Assembly: GCA_963709505.1 (NCBI GenBank) | Contig: CAVPXC010000026.1 | Coordinates: 1-64,000 of the forward strand | Source: CAVPXC01 sp963709505 | GTDB taxonomy: Bacteria > Chloroflexota > Anaerolineae > JAAEKA01 | DNA: 64,000 nt | Reading direction: 5' to 3' | In this document: piece after piece, positions 1-10,519 of the stretch | How the letters are laid out: every line of letters begins with the position of its first letter | Numbering within the stretch: the stretch's first letter is position 1 | The notes under the pieces: generated by a model | The model's input: only the letters and a program-made list of their open reading frames with translations | Told to the model about the DNA's origin: nothing | Database searches by the model: none | Position numbers and translations under genes: made by a program

Positions 1-696
<696 letters not shown>

Positions 697-835
697 AGGG
701 AGCCATAACCTGCCGAGGTTGGGTAAAACCAACCGTCGGGTGGTTTACTCCTTAGGTCGAATGCCCGATCCGGAAGGGTTGGGCGGCTCAAGTGCGTCTT
801 CCTGTCACTCTTTAGTTGTTAATGCTGTTGGCCCT

Positions 836-909
<74 letters not shown>

Positions 910-1151
910 CTGAGTAAAAATAAGCTTGTGCAGACTGTGGTCAGTATCAGGTAATTGACGAGTAATGATCGAAAACAGCCAGGACAGAGCTGTCAATAGA
1001 GCTAGCGAGAGCATGCGGCACGAGTCGAAACGACCCGGCAGGATGCTGGGTCTGTTTTCATGTCCTGGAGGGTTGGGTTTTGAGCACTGGGTTCCATCAG
1101 TGAATTCAGTGCTCAGCGTCCAACCGCTGAAGCTGAAAAAGTTGCTACTTT

Positions 1152-1197
1152 AACAACCGAATAGAATGCGTGATTTTCAATTTCTGCCGTCTCACGT

Positions 1198-1203
<6 letters not shown>
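1152..1203 (+). other. 5' arm of the pre-23S processing stem
   Basis: Bases 1152-1203 pair almost completely with 4183-4233. For example AACAACCGAATAGAATGCGT pairs with ACGCATTCTGTTCGGTTGTT through one G-U, and CTCACGTGGAAAGC pairs with GCTTTCCACGTGAG. Together they form a stem of about 50 bp with internal loops enclosing the 23S gene, the classic substrate for RNase III-type maturation. The pairing itself is seen directly; the processing role comes from established knowledge. Confidence 0.85.
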
Positions 1204-4191
<2,988 letters not shown>

Positions 4192-4267
4192 GTGAGATGG
4201 TAGAACTTGAAATACGCATTCTGTTCGGTTGTTAGAGTAGCAGCACCTAACAAGTGAAAATCAAGCT

Positions 4268-4388
4268 CTGTTGGTGGCTCGAGCGGAGGAGGTACACCCA
4301 GTCCCATCCCGAACCTGGTAGTTAAGCCCTCCAGCGCCGATGGTAGTTGGGACGTAGGTCCCTGCGAGAGTAGGCCGCTGCCAACGGA
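4268..4388 (+). rRNA. rrf: 5S ribosomal RNA
   Basis: About 120 nt located 77 nt after the 23S 3' end. It contains the conserved CCCATCCCGAAC loop and the GCGCCGATGGTAGTTGGG and GCGAGAGTAGG segments of 5S rRNA. The terminal helix is formed by GTTGGTGGC and GCTGCCAAC. Order and spacing make a standard 16S-tRNA-23S-5S operon. Confidence 0.95.
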
Positions 4389-4400
4389 GCTTGTTTTTTT
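4376..4400 (+). terminator. rRNA operon terminator using the 5S terminal helix
   Basis: The right arm of the 5S terminal helix, extended outward by AAGCTC/GAGCTT, is followed directly by a run of seven T (4394-4400). A helix plus U-tract of this kind can act as an intrinsic terminator for the rRNA operon. The arrangement is seen in the sequence; termination is inferred. Confidence 0.5.
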
Positions 4401-4431
4401 ATTGTCTGTTTTCTGACGCTCGCCCGTGCTT

Positions 4432-4460
4432 TTGCCCTTTGATGACGGCTGTGCTAAAAT
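4432..4460 (+). promoter_or_regulatory. Possible sigma70 promoter ahead of glmU
   Basis: TTGCCC, 17 bases, TAAAAT lies immediately after the rRNA terminator and 185 nt upstream of glmU. Spacing is ideal and both boxes match the consensus at four or five positions. It could drive glmU through the hairpin at 4585-4630. Confidence 0.35.
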
Positions 4461-4552
4461 CTCAGCCGCTGAGATACTGCGTCTGGCCTTACTGTAACTG
4501 TATTAGTGCACGGTGACTGAGCCGTTCGGTGAGGGTTCTCCTCAAACACATC

Positions 4553-4583
4553 TTGACAGCACTCTTTGTCTGCATCCTAGGAT
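4553..4583 (+). promoter_or_regulatory. Possible sigma70 promoter with consensus -35 box
   Basis: A perfect TTGACA at 4553-4558 is followed after 19 bases by TAGGAT. The spacing is longer than optimal. A transcript from here would begin a few bases before the strong hairpin at 4585-4630, so the hairpin would sit at the very 5' end of the glmU mRNA. Confidence 0.35.
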
Positions 4584-4584
4584 A

Positions 4585-4630
4585 CGCCAGGTAGCTCAGC
4601 TTTTGGTTCTGAGCTTTTCCTGGCGTTTTT
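4585..4630 (+). terminator. Hairpin with T-tract in the glmU leader (terminator or attenuator)
   Basis: CGCCAGG pairs with CCTGGCG and the inner GCTCAG pairs with CTGAGC, forming a two-part stem. TTTTT (4626-4630) follows, 15 nt before the first glmU start. It may be a second terminator for the rRNA operon or an attenuator for glmU. Confidence 0.6.
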
Positions 4631-4644
4631 GTTGTTGATGATCT

Positions 4645-6067
4645 ATGCAAAACGATAACCCGGTGATGACAACAGATAAGCAGCAAGTTTCTTTACCGCC
4701 TGAAGTCGATGTGGTGATTCTCGCCGCAGGCGATAGCACCCGCATGCGCTCCAATACACCGAAAGTGCTGCATCGCCTCGCCGGCCGGCCGTTGATCGAA
4801 TACAGCGTTCGACTGGCCAAGGCGCTTTTCGAGCAAGCCCCCTGTCGTCGTCGTCGGCCGTGATGCCGACAAGGTGCAGCGCTGTTTTGGGCGATCGAGC
4901 TCGCTATGTGCAGCAAGCGCAACGCCTCGGTACCGGCCACGCAGTGATGCAAGCCCGTCCTTTGCTGGCCGGCGAATCACAAACCACTCTGGTCTTCTAC
5001 GCTGACATGCCGCTGGTGACCGAAGCATCCATGCGTATGCTCCTGGAAATCCATGCCCGCAACGCGACTACCGGTGGCGTGCTCTCGATGCTTACCTTTG
5101 AGAGCACGAACCCGCGCGGCTTTGGCCGTATCGTGCGCAACACGGCTGGAGATGTTTTGGCCATCGTCGAGGAAGCCGACTGCACGCCAGAGCAGGCGAA
5201 ACTCACCGAACTCAACCCAGGCCTCTACTGTTACCGCGCAGACTGGCTTTGGGAAAACCTCGACCGAATCCCCGTTAGCCGCAAAGGCGAATATTATCTG
5301 ACCGACTTGGTGGGTATCGCCGTGTCCCAAGGCCATCGAGTTGTAGCGGAAAAGGTCGAGGATGCCACCGAAATGCTCGGCATCAATACACGCGTTCATC
5401 TGGCCGAGGCCGAGATGGTGTTGCGCCAACGCATCAACCGGCGCTGGATGGAAGCCGGCGTCACACTGCTGGATCCTGCTACAACATACATCGACGATAC
5501 GGTGACCCTGGGGCGTGACACGCTTATTCATCCCGCGACCCATCTGCGCGGCGCGACTTCTGTCGGCGATGGGTGCGAGATCGGCCCCAATACCTTTATC
5601 GAAGACACAACCCTCGGTCAGAATTGTCGTGGTGCGCTACTCGGTGCTTGAGCAAGCCAGTGTCGAAGACGATGTTGACATCGGCCCGTTTGCCCATCTT
5701 CGTAAAGGCGCACACCTGGCGCAAGGCGTCCATATGGGCAACTTCGGCGAAATCAAGAATTCCTACCTTGGGCCCGGCACCAAGATGGGACATTTCAGCT
5801 ACCTCGGCGATGCAACCGTAGGCATGGACGTGAATATCGGCGCAGGCACGATCACATGCAACTTCGATGGGGTCAACAAGCACCCGACCGATCATCGCCG
5901 ACGGCGTATTTGTCGGCAGCGACACTATGCTGGTGGCCCCGGTCACGCTGGGTGAAGGTGCCCGCACGGGCGCTGGCTCGGTCGTGACCCACGATGTACC
6001 TGCCGGAGAACTGGTGCTCGGCGTGCCGGCCAGGCCACGGCCGGGTCCCGACAACCCGCAAGCGTAA
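4645..6067 (+). CDS. glmU: Bifunctional UDP-GlcNAc pyrophosphorylase / GlcN-1-P N-acetyltransferase GlmU (frameshifted)
   Basis: GlmU makes UDP-N-acetylglucosamine, the peptidoglycan and LPS precursor, in the cytoplasm. The N-terminal nucleotidyltransferase shows LAAGDSTRMRSNTPKVLHRL, then QRLGTGHAVMQA and the GEYYLTDLV region. The C-terminal left-handed beta-helix shows the hexapeptide-type series NFGEIKNSYLGPG, IGAGTITCNFDG and DGVFVGSDTMLVAPV. Reading follows four frame changes, near 4840 (run of C), 4885 (TTTTGGG), 5625 and 5880; between 4844 and 4890 the frame reads VVVVGRDADKVQRCFG. All breaks lie at or near short homopolymers and the flanking protein is conserved. Sequencing indels are therefore more likely than a dead copy of this normally essential gene. 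Start ATG at 4645, or ATG 4669. Confidence 0.9.
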
Positions 6068-6089
6068 CGGAGATCAGGGAGAAACTGAC

Positions 6090-7415
6090 GTGGAGTCTGA
6101 CAGTCTGTTCGCCTGGCTAGGAATTATCCTCGCCGGGCTGGTGATGGCTTTTGCTGCTGCGGCTGAGGTTTCGTTGGGAGACATCAGTCGGGCCAATGTG
6201 CGGCGCCTGCGGGAGGAGGGATTGCCTCGCGCTCAGGCGCTGCAAACCCTGTTGGACGATCCGCCGCGCTTCGTCACGGCCATGATGGTGCTACAGGCTT
6301 TGGCCTTCGTGGCTGTTTCCGGTCTGGCCATCTGGTTATCTTTGCAGGCCGGCTTGCAATGGGGATGGGGCGTGCTGATCTCGCTATTGATCGCAGCCTC
6401 TTTCCTTCTGGTCGTTCAGGTTCTTGCCAGAGCCCTGGTCATGCGCTCGCCTGAAGCTACAGCGTTGAAACTCAGCAGTCCAGTGCGTATGGTATCGCTG
6501 GTGCTGACTCCGGTCACCGCACCACTGCGCTTTTTGGCCGATCTGGTGCTGGGCCGTAAAGATGAGGACGCTAGCGGCGATAACGTCTTCCTTAGCGAAG
6601 ATGAGCTGCGCTATTTGATCAGCACGGCCGAGGAGCCTGGCCTGATCGAGGAAAACGAGAAGAAGATGATCGCCAGCATCTTCGAGCTGGGCGAAACCGT
6701 CGCTCGAGAGGTGATGGTGCCGCGTATCGACGTGGTAGCCCTGGACGAGCAGACGTCGCTCAAGGATGCCCTGGATGTGATCATCCGCGAAGGCCACTCG
6801 CGCGTCCCGGTCTTTCACGATAGCGTCGACAACGTTCAAGGCGTGCTCTATGCAAAGGACTTGCTGCCTCCCTTCCGTGATGGCCGCTACGACGCGCCGA
6901 TCGCCGAGTTGATGCGTCCCGCTTACTTCGTGCCCGAGTCGAAAAAGGTCGATGATCTTCTGCGCGAGCTGCAGCAGCGCAAGGTGCACATGGCCATCGT
7001 GGTGGACGAATACGGCGGTACTGCCGGCGTGGTGACCATCGAGGATCTGCTGGAGGAGATTGTCGGCGATATCCAGGACGAATACGACCGTGAAACGCCC
7101 ATGGCCGTGCAGTTGGGCGAACGAGAATACGTCTTCGACGCCCAGATCCGCTTGGATGAGGTTAGAGAAGTTCTGGGTGTGGAGTTGCCTTCAGAGGAGA
7201 GCGACACGCTAGGCGGCTTTATCTACAGCCAGCTCGGCAGCGTTCCATCGGTCGGCAGCAAGATCGTCTTCGAGCCGTTGTCTATCGAGGTGCTTTCTAT
7301 CTCCGGACGCCGCATTCAACAGGTCAAAGTGATGCGCAAGCTGCCGCCCGAGCCGGCCGCCAAGCACGAGTCGCAAGTTAAGCAATCTTCCTTACCGGCC
7401 TCCTCTGCGTCGTAG
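6090..7415 (+). CDS. CNNM/CorC-type membrane protein with CBS pair (hemolysin C family)
   Basis: 441 aa from GTG 6090, which has CAGGGAG upstream; the longer frame upstream overlaps glmU and is rejected. Residues about 6-130 hold several hydrophobic segments (DUF21/CNNM membrane domain). They are followed by two CBS motifs (MVPRIDVVAL near residue 207, VVDEYGGTAGVVTIEDLLEE near 305) and a C-terminal CorC_HlyC domain ending near residue 425. Relatives are linked to Mg2+/Co2+ homeostasis, with CBS motifs sensing adenylates or Mg-ATP. The family name hemolysin is historical and no lytic role is implied. It starts 22 nt after glmU and is probably co-transcribed. Confidence 0.9.
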   Translation: MESDSLFAWLGIILAGLVMAFAAAAEVSLGDISRANVRRLREEGLPRAQALQTLLDDPPRFVTAMMVLQALAFVAVSGLAIWLSLQAGLQWGWGVLISLLIAASFLLVVQVLARALVMRSPEATALKLSSPVRMVSLVLTPVTAPLRFLADLVLGRKDEDASGDNVFLSEDELRYLISTAEEPGLIEENEKKMIASIFELGETVAREVMVPRIDVVALDEQTSLKDALDVIIREGHSRVPVFHDSVDNVQGVLYAKDLLPPFRDGRYDAPIAELMRPAYFVPESKKVDDLLRELQQRKVHMAIVVDEYGGTAGVVTIEDLLEEIVGDIQDEYDRETPMAVQLGEREYVFDAQIRLDEVREVLGVELPSEESDTLGGFIYSQLGSVPSVGSKIVFEPLSIEVLSISGRRIQQVKVMRKLPPEPAAKHESQVKQSSLPASSAS

Positions 7416-7519
7416 TTAGGACGTATTTCCTCAATGATCCAGGGTAGAGGCACGGTCTTGCGCCTGCCCGCTAGGGCCTGGCCCTTACATATTGAGAAGA
7501 TGCTATAGGACCGAACAAA

Positions 7520-7930
7520 ATGGTGGACCAAGCAACGATCGACCGCCTTGTGGAAGCAGCCCGGCACGCGCGCCGGTGCGCCTATGCGCCCTATTCGCAC
7601 TTTGCCGTCGGCGCGGCCGTTTTGACGCGTTCCGGCAAGGTGGTGACTGGCTGCAACATCGAAAACGCCTCTTTCGGGTTGACGGTCTGCGCTGAGCGGG
7701 TGGCGATCTGGAAAGCGGTGTCTGAGGGTGAGACGGAATTCCTTGCGATTGCCGTGGCCACCAGTATCGACGGAAGTCCGTGCGGTGCGTGCCGGCAGGT
7801 GATGGCCGAGTTTGCCTTGGACATGCCCGTGATCATCGCGGACCTGCAAAAAGTCCATCGGATCGCCACCGTGGCCGAGTTGTTGCCCGGGGCGTTCACG
7901 CCGGATGATCTCCGTAATGCAAGCTCTTAG
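7520..7930 (+). CDS. cdd: Cytidine deaminase
   Basis: 136 aa, the usual size of the small tetrameric zinc cytidine deaminase that converts cytidine and deoxycytidine to uridine forms for pyrimidine salvage. The zinc and catalytic site is complete: Cys57-Ala-Glu59 (TVCAERVA) and Cys88-x2-Cys91 (SPCGACRQ). The substrate-binding NIENASFG segment is at residues 46-53. The gene stands 104 nt after the CBS protein. A 173-bp palindrome begins at its stop codon. Confidence 0.95.
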   Translation: MVDQATIDRLVEAARHARRCAYAPYSHFAVGAAVLTRSGKVVTGCNIENASFGLTVCAERVAIWKAVSEGETEFLAIAVATSIDGSPCGACRQVMAEFALDMPVIIADLQKVHRIATVAELLPGAFTPDDLRNASS

Positions 7931-8102
7931 TACAGCATGGCGCAAATCCGTGCCGACTTCCTCTTAAGTTGAAGTCGAGGCTGTGCGTAGCCCCCTTTAG
8001 GGTTGGCCGGGTTTACGACGCATGCCCGGCTAACCCTAAAGGGGGCTACGCACAGCCTCGACTCCTGTCCACAAATCTGCACGGATTTGCGCAATGCTGT
8101 AC
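7930..8102 (+). repeat. 173-bp imperfect palindrome between cdd and recO
   Basis: Outer arms 7930-7953 and 8079-8102 (24 nt, two mismatches) enclose inner arms 7973-8011 and 8025-8063 (39 nt, nearly perfect, with GGCTACGCACAGCCTCGA on the right). A short GC-rich loop separates the inner arms. There is no U-tract, so it is more like a MITE or an extrusion-prone repeat than a standard terminator. It separates two same-strand genes. Confidence 0.85.
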
Positions 8103-8134
8103 TTAGTGGCCTCAGACTTGAGGGATGATAGGTC

Positions 8135-8906
8135 ATGGATGAGCGGCGGCAACGGCTGTATCGAACCGAGGCGATTGTGCTCAAACGGCGGGACTACGGT
8201 GAGGCTGACCGTATTCTCACCGTGTTCACGCCCGATTTCGGCAAGTTGACGCTGCTGGCAAAGGGCGTACGCAAGACACAGAAGCCGCAAGGCGGGCCAC
8301 GTCGAGCTGTTTACCGACAGCACGATGCTTGTTGCGAAGGGCCGCACCTGGGATCTCGTCAGCCAGGCCGAGATGATCGAGCCATTTCGGGCACTGCATG
8401 AGGACCTCCAGCGCACCAGTTATGCATTTTATATAGCCGAGCTGCTGGACGGCTTCACCCAAGAGCGCGACTCGCATCCGCAGATGTTTGCGCTGCTGAA
8501 GGAAACATTGGGCCGCTTGGCCGCATCTAAGGATGAGGTTTTGCCGCTGGTTGCACGCTTTTTCGATCTGCGCCTGCTCAGCCTGATGGGCTATCAGCCC
8601 CAGTTGTTCCAGTGCATCGAATGCCACGAACCGCTGGAGCCGGTGACAAACTACTACAGCCTGGTCGACGGCGGTGTGCTGTGCCCCAGCCATGGCGAAG
8701 GACGGGTAGGCGCCGAGCCGCTGCCGCTGCCGCTGTTCAAGGCGTTGCGCTTTCTGCAAACACGCGAATGGGACGTGGTGGCGCGGCTGGACCTGAGCGA
8801 TGGTCTCCAGGCCGAGCTCGAACGCCTGCTGCAGAGCACCCTCATCTATCACCTGGAACGGAATCTGCGGTCCGTAGCGTTTTTGCGGACAGTGCGCGAG
8901 GGGTGA
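8135..8906 (+). CDS. recO: DNA repair protein RecO (one frameshift)
   Basis: RecO anneals ssDNA and helps load RecA in the RecFOR pathway. The N-terminal OB fold reads YRTEAIVLKRRDYGEADRI and LTLLAKGVRKTQ. After a frame change near 8278 it continues SRKAGHVELFTDSTMLVAKG, as in the family. The C-terminal part carries the zinc-finger-like cluster QCIECHEPL with a later CPS (residues about 165-190). Total about 257 aa, normal for RecO. The break lies inside a conserved segment and is best explained by a single-base sequencing indel. Confidence 0.9.
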
Positions 8907-8915
8907 GGTGGGGAG

Positions 8916-9013
8916 CGAGTGATGAACGATGAGTGATGAGTGATGAGTGATGAGTGATGAGTGATGAGTGTCATGAGTGATGAGTCATGAGTAATGAGTG
9001 TCAAGTGTTGGGT
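8916..9013 (+). repeat. Period-7 tandem array (GAGTGAT unit)
   Basis: About 13 degenerate copies of a 7-nt unit (GAGTGAT, drifting to GAACGAT, GAGTCAT and GAGTAAT) run from just after the recO stop and end in a different unit, GTGTCAA/GTGTTGG. No gene fits here. The same class of array appears near 30.8, 31.9, 37.3 and 38.6 kb and inside glyQS. Confidence 0.85.
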
Positions 9014-9058
9014 GGCGATTGTAGTATCGGTGCGAAGGGTATGAGGTTTTGAACTGAG

Positions 9059-9560
9059 ATGAAACGAGTGTGGCGAGTAGGTTTATTGTTAGTGATAACT
9101 GCGGCGGTGCTGGCAGGGTGCAGCGTCGGCGTGTCAAAGCCGGCCCAGGTCCGGGCGACCGGCGCCCCATATGAGCTGGATGGGCCGCTGACCGTGCGCG
9201 CTTACGATAAAGACCGCGTCGTCGAGGCGGACTCGGATGAAACTTTCGACTTCCTCGTCGTGAACAACACCTCGCAGAGCTTGCCGGTGGTTTTCGTATT
9301 GGAGCACAGCGACGGCCAGCGTTGGCGCACCTCGCTTGTGCGTCGATAAGCAGTGCCTGCTGGGCGATGGCAGCGAGCCATCGGTCACCGACCCTATCAT
9401 TTTGCCGCCCTATTTGGAGCAGCCCTTCCAGGCTCACCTGTTCGTGGACAAGACCGCCCAGCCCGGCCATCAGTCCAGTTTGACCCTGCGCGTGGAGCCG
9501 CAGCTTCCCGGCATCGCGCCGCGAAGCCTGACCTTAAGCGGGCAATTGGCGTCAGATTAG
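9059..9560 (+). CDS. Putative lipoprotein of unknown function (one frameshift)
   Basis: The N-terminus is a classic lipoprotein signal: MKR, a hydrophobic stretch, then the lipobox LAGC with Cys21. The mature part reads as a beta-rich extracellular domain. Near 9335 the frame changes from one ending TSLVRR to one continuing CVDKQCLLGDG and ending SLTLSGQLASD. The two parts make about 166 aa. No family is recognised. It lies between recO and a toxin-antitoxin pair with its own promoter, so it probably ends a transcription unit. Confidence 0.65.
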
Positions 9561-9587
9561 CATTGTGGGCGGTACATCTCTCTATGG

Positions 9588-9615
9588 TTGACTTGTGTTC
9601 ATTTCAAGCTATAAT
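9588..9615 (+). promoter_or_regulatory. sigma70 promoter of the MazEF-like pair
   Basis: TTGACT, 16 bases, then a perfect TATAAT, 51 nt upstream of the antitoxin start at 9666. Confidence 0.65.
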
Positions 9616-9665
9616 CGGAGAAATGCAGATTGACTTGCAGAATCTTAGCCGCAGGAGCATTGAAT

Positions 9666-9925
9666 ATGTTGACCGCCGTGCAGGGTGTATATCGTCGTGG
9701 CAAAGTTGAGCTAGTCAAAGCTCCGAGCAACTTGCGTGAGGAAACGCCGGTTCTTGTGACATTCCTCGAACTGATGGCATTGATTTGCGAGCACAGGGCA
9801 TTGACGAGCCACAAGCTGCCGATCTTCGTGCTCGTCTGGCAACCTTCATCGAGGACTGGGCAAGCCCCGAAATGGATGTCTATGACAACTATGACGTCGT
9901 CAAAGCCAGCCTACACACGTGGTGA
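9666..9925 (+). CDS. Antitoxin of a MazF/PemK-type toxin (one frameshift)
   Basis: The protein begins MLTAVQGVYRRGKVELVKAP, a pattern typical of small antitoxins with a short beta-rich DNA-binding N-terminus. After a frame change near 9770 it continues DGIDLRAQGIDEPQAADL and ends in an acidic, toxin-binding-like tail, EMDVYDNYDVVKASLHTW, with stop at 9923-9925. It overlaps the toxin start by 35 nt, the usual translational coupling of such pairs. About 86 aa. Family assignment is from overall pattern and context. Confidence 0.7.
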
Positions 9926-10250
9926 TATAATCCTCGTCGTATTTCCTGACTCGAATCTGCGCACCGGTAAGCTTCGCCCATCTCTTGTCGTTCAGGCCGA
10001 CAACCTGCAGACAGGTCTGTCGCAAGTGATCGTGGCGATGATTACCAGCAAGATGGCGCGCGCCAATCACGCCAGTCGAGTTGCGGTTTTGGTTTCTTCG
10101 GCCGAAGGCAGTCAATCGGGTTTGCTTACCGATTTGGTTATTATGACCGATAATCTTGCCACCATTGCCCATACTGAAATTGGTCGGGTGATTGGATCGC
10201 TTCCGATGTCTGCAATAGACGCGGCTTTGCGCTATACACTGAATTTGTAG
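9891..10250 (+). CDS. MazF/PemK-family endoribonuclease toxin
   Basis: 119 aa from ATG 9891 (start MTSSKPAYTRGDIILV). The RGDIILVVFPDSN..GKLRPSLVVQ layout is that of the PemK/MazF fold, with TGKLRP forming the conserved loop, followed by VIVAMITSK and LLTDLVIMTDNLATI, and the terminal GRVIGSLP. Family members cleave mRNA at short sequences and are held inactive by the upstream partner. The reading frame is intact, while its antitoxin is frameshifted as sequenced. That would be lethal if real and so supports a sequencing error upstream. Confidence 0.85.
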   Translation: MTSSKPAYTRGDIILVVFPDSNLRTGKLRPSLVVQADNLQTGLSQVIVAMITSKMARANHASRVAVLVSSAEGSQSGLLTDLVIMTDNLATIAHTEIGRVIGSLPMSAIDAALRYTLNL

Positions 10251-10475
10251 CTTTCCCATGCCAGGAGTTTGTCGATGGCCCCGCAGTGTCTGCCCGTCGA
10301 ACTGAGATCCCTTGGCTCGGGTACCGGGCCGCAGACGCCGACGCCCTACGGGGCGGCGTCCTGCGGCCACTACGCACTTGCGTGTCACCAGGGCCAACTG
10401 TTGACGCGGGCGACTAGAGCGCCTGCGCCTGCTGCCTGACCAAGAGCCAGGCAGCGCACTTTGTGAACTTTGCTG
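10251..10475 (+). promoter_or_regulatory. Structured leader region of glyQS (possible T-box-like element)
   Basis: 225 nt without a gene. A GC-rich hairpin lies at about 10328-10366 (GCCGCAGACGCC and GGCGTCCTGCGGC). The segment CGGGTACCGGGCCGC just before it resembles a shortened T-box core (GGGTGGTACCGCG). A terminator-like hairpin follows at 10476. This layout suits tRNA-sensing control of glycyl-tRNA synthetase, but the core match is imperfect and no Stem I is clearly visible. Confidence 0.3.
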
Positions 10476-10497
10476 GCCGGCCACTGGGCCGGCTTTT
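10476..10497 (+). terminator. Intrinsic terminator/attenuator 22 nt before glyQS
   Basis: A 7-bp all-GC stem, GCCGGCC-ACTG-GGCCGGC, is followed by TTTT. It lies too close to the glyQS start to be a terminator for upstream genes alone, so attenuation is plausible. Confidence 0.55.
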
Positions 10498-10519
10498 GAG
10501 TCTTTATGAGGTAACAACC

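Noticed and set aside
4439..4460. TTGATG and TAAAAT as promoter boxes
   Set aside because: Spacing is only 10 nt; TTGCCC at 4432 gives the proper 17 nt instead.
5994..6089. Longer N-terminus of the CBS protein overlapping glmU
   Set aside because: These codons are glmU sequence in another frame; GTG 6090 has a ribosome site and starts the membrane domain correctly.
8916..9013. Tandem units considered as a CRISPR array
   Set aside because: The period is 7 nt with no spacers; CRISPR repeats are about 23-47 nt with unique spacers. No cas genes are present.
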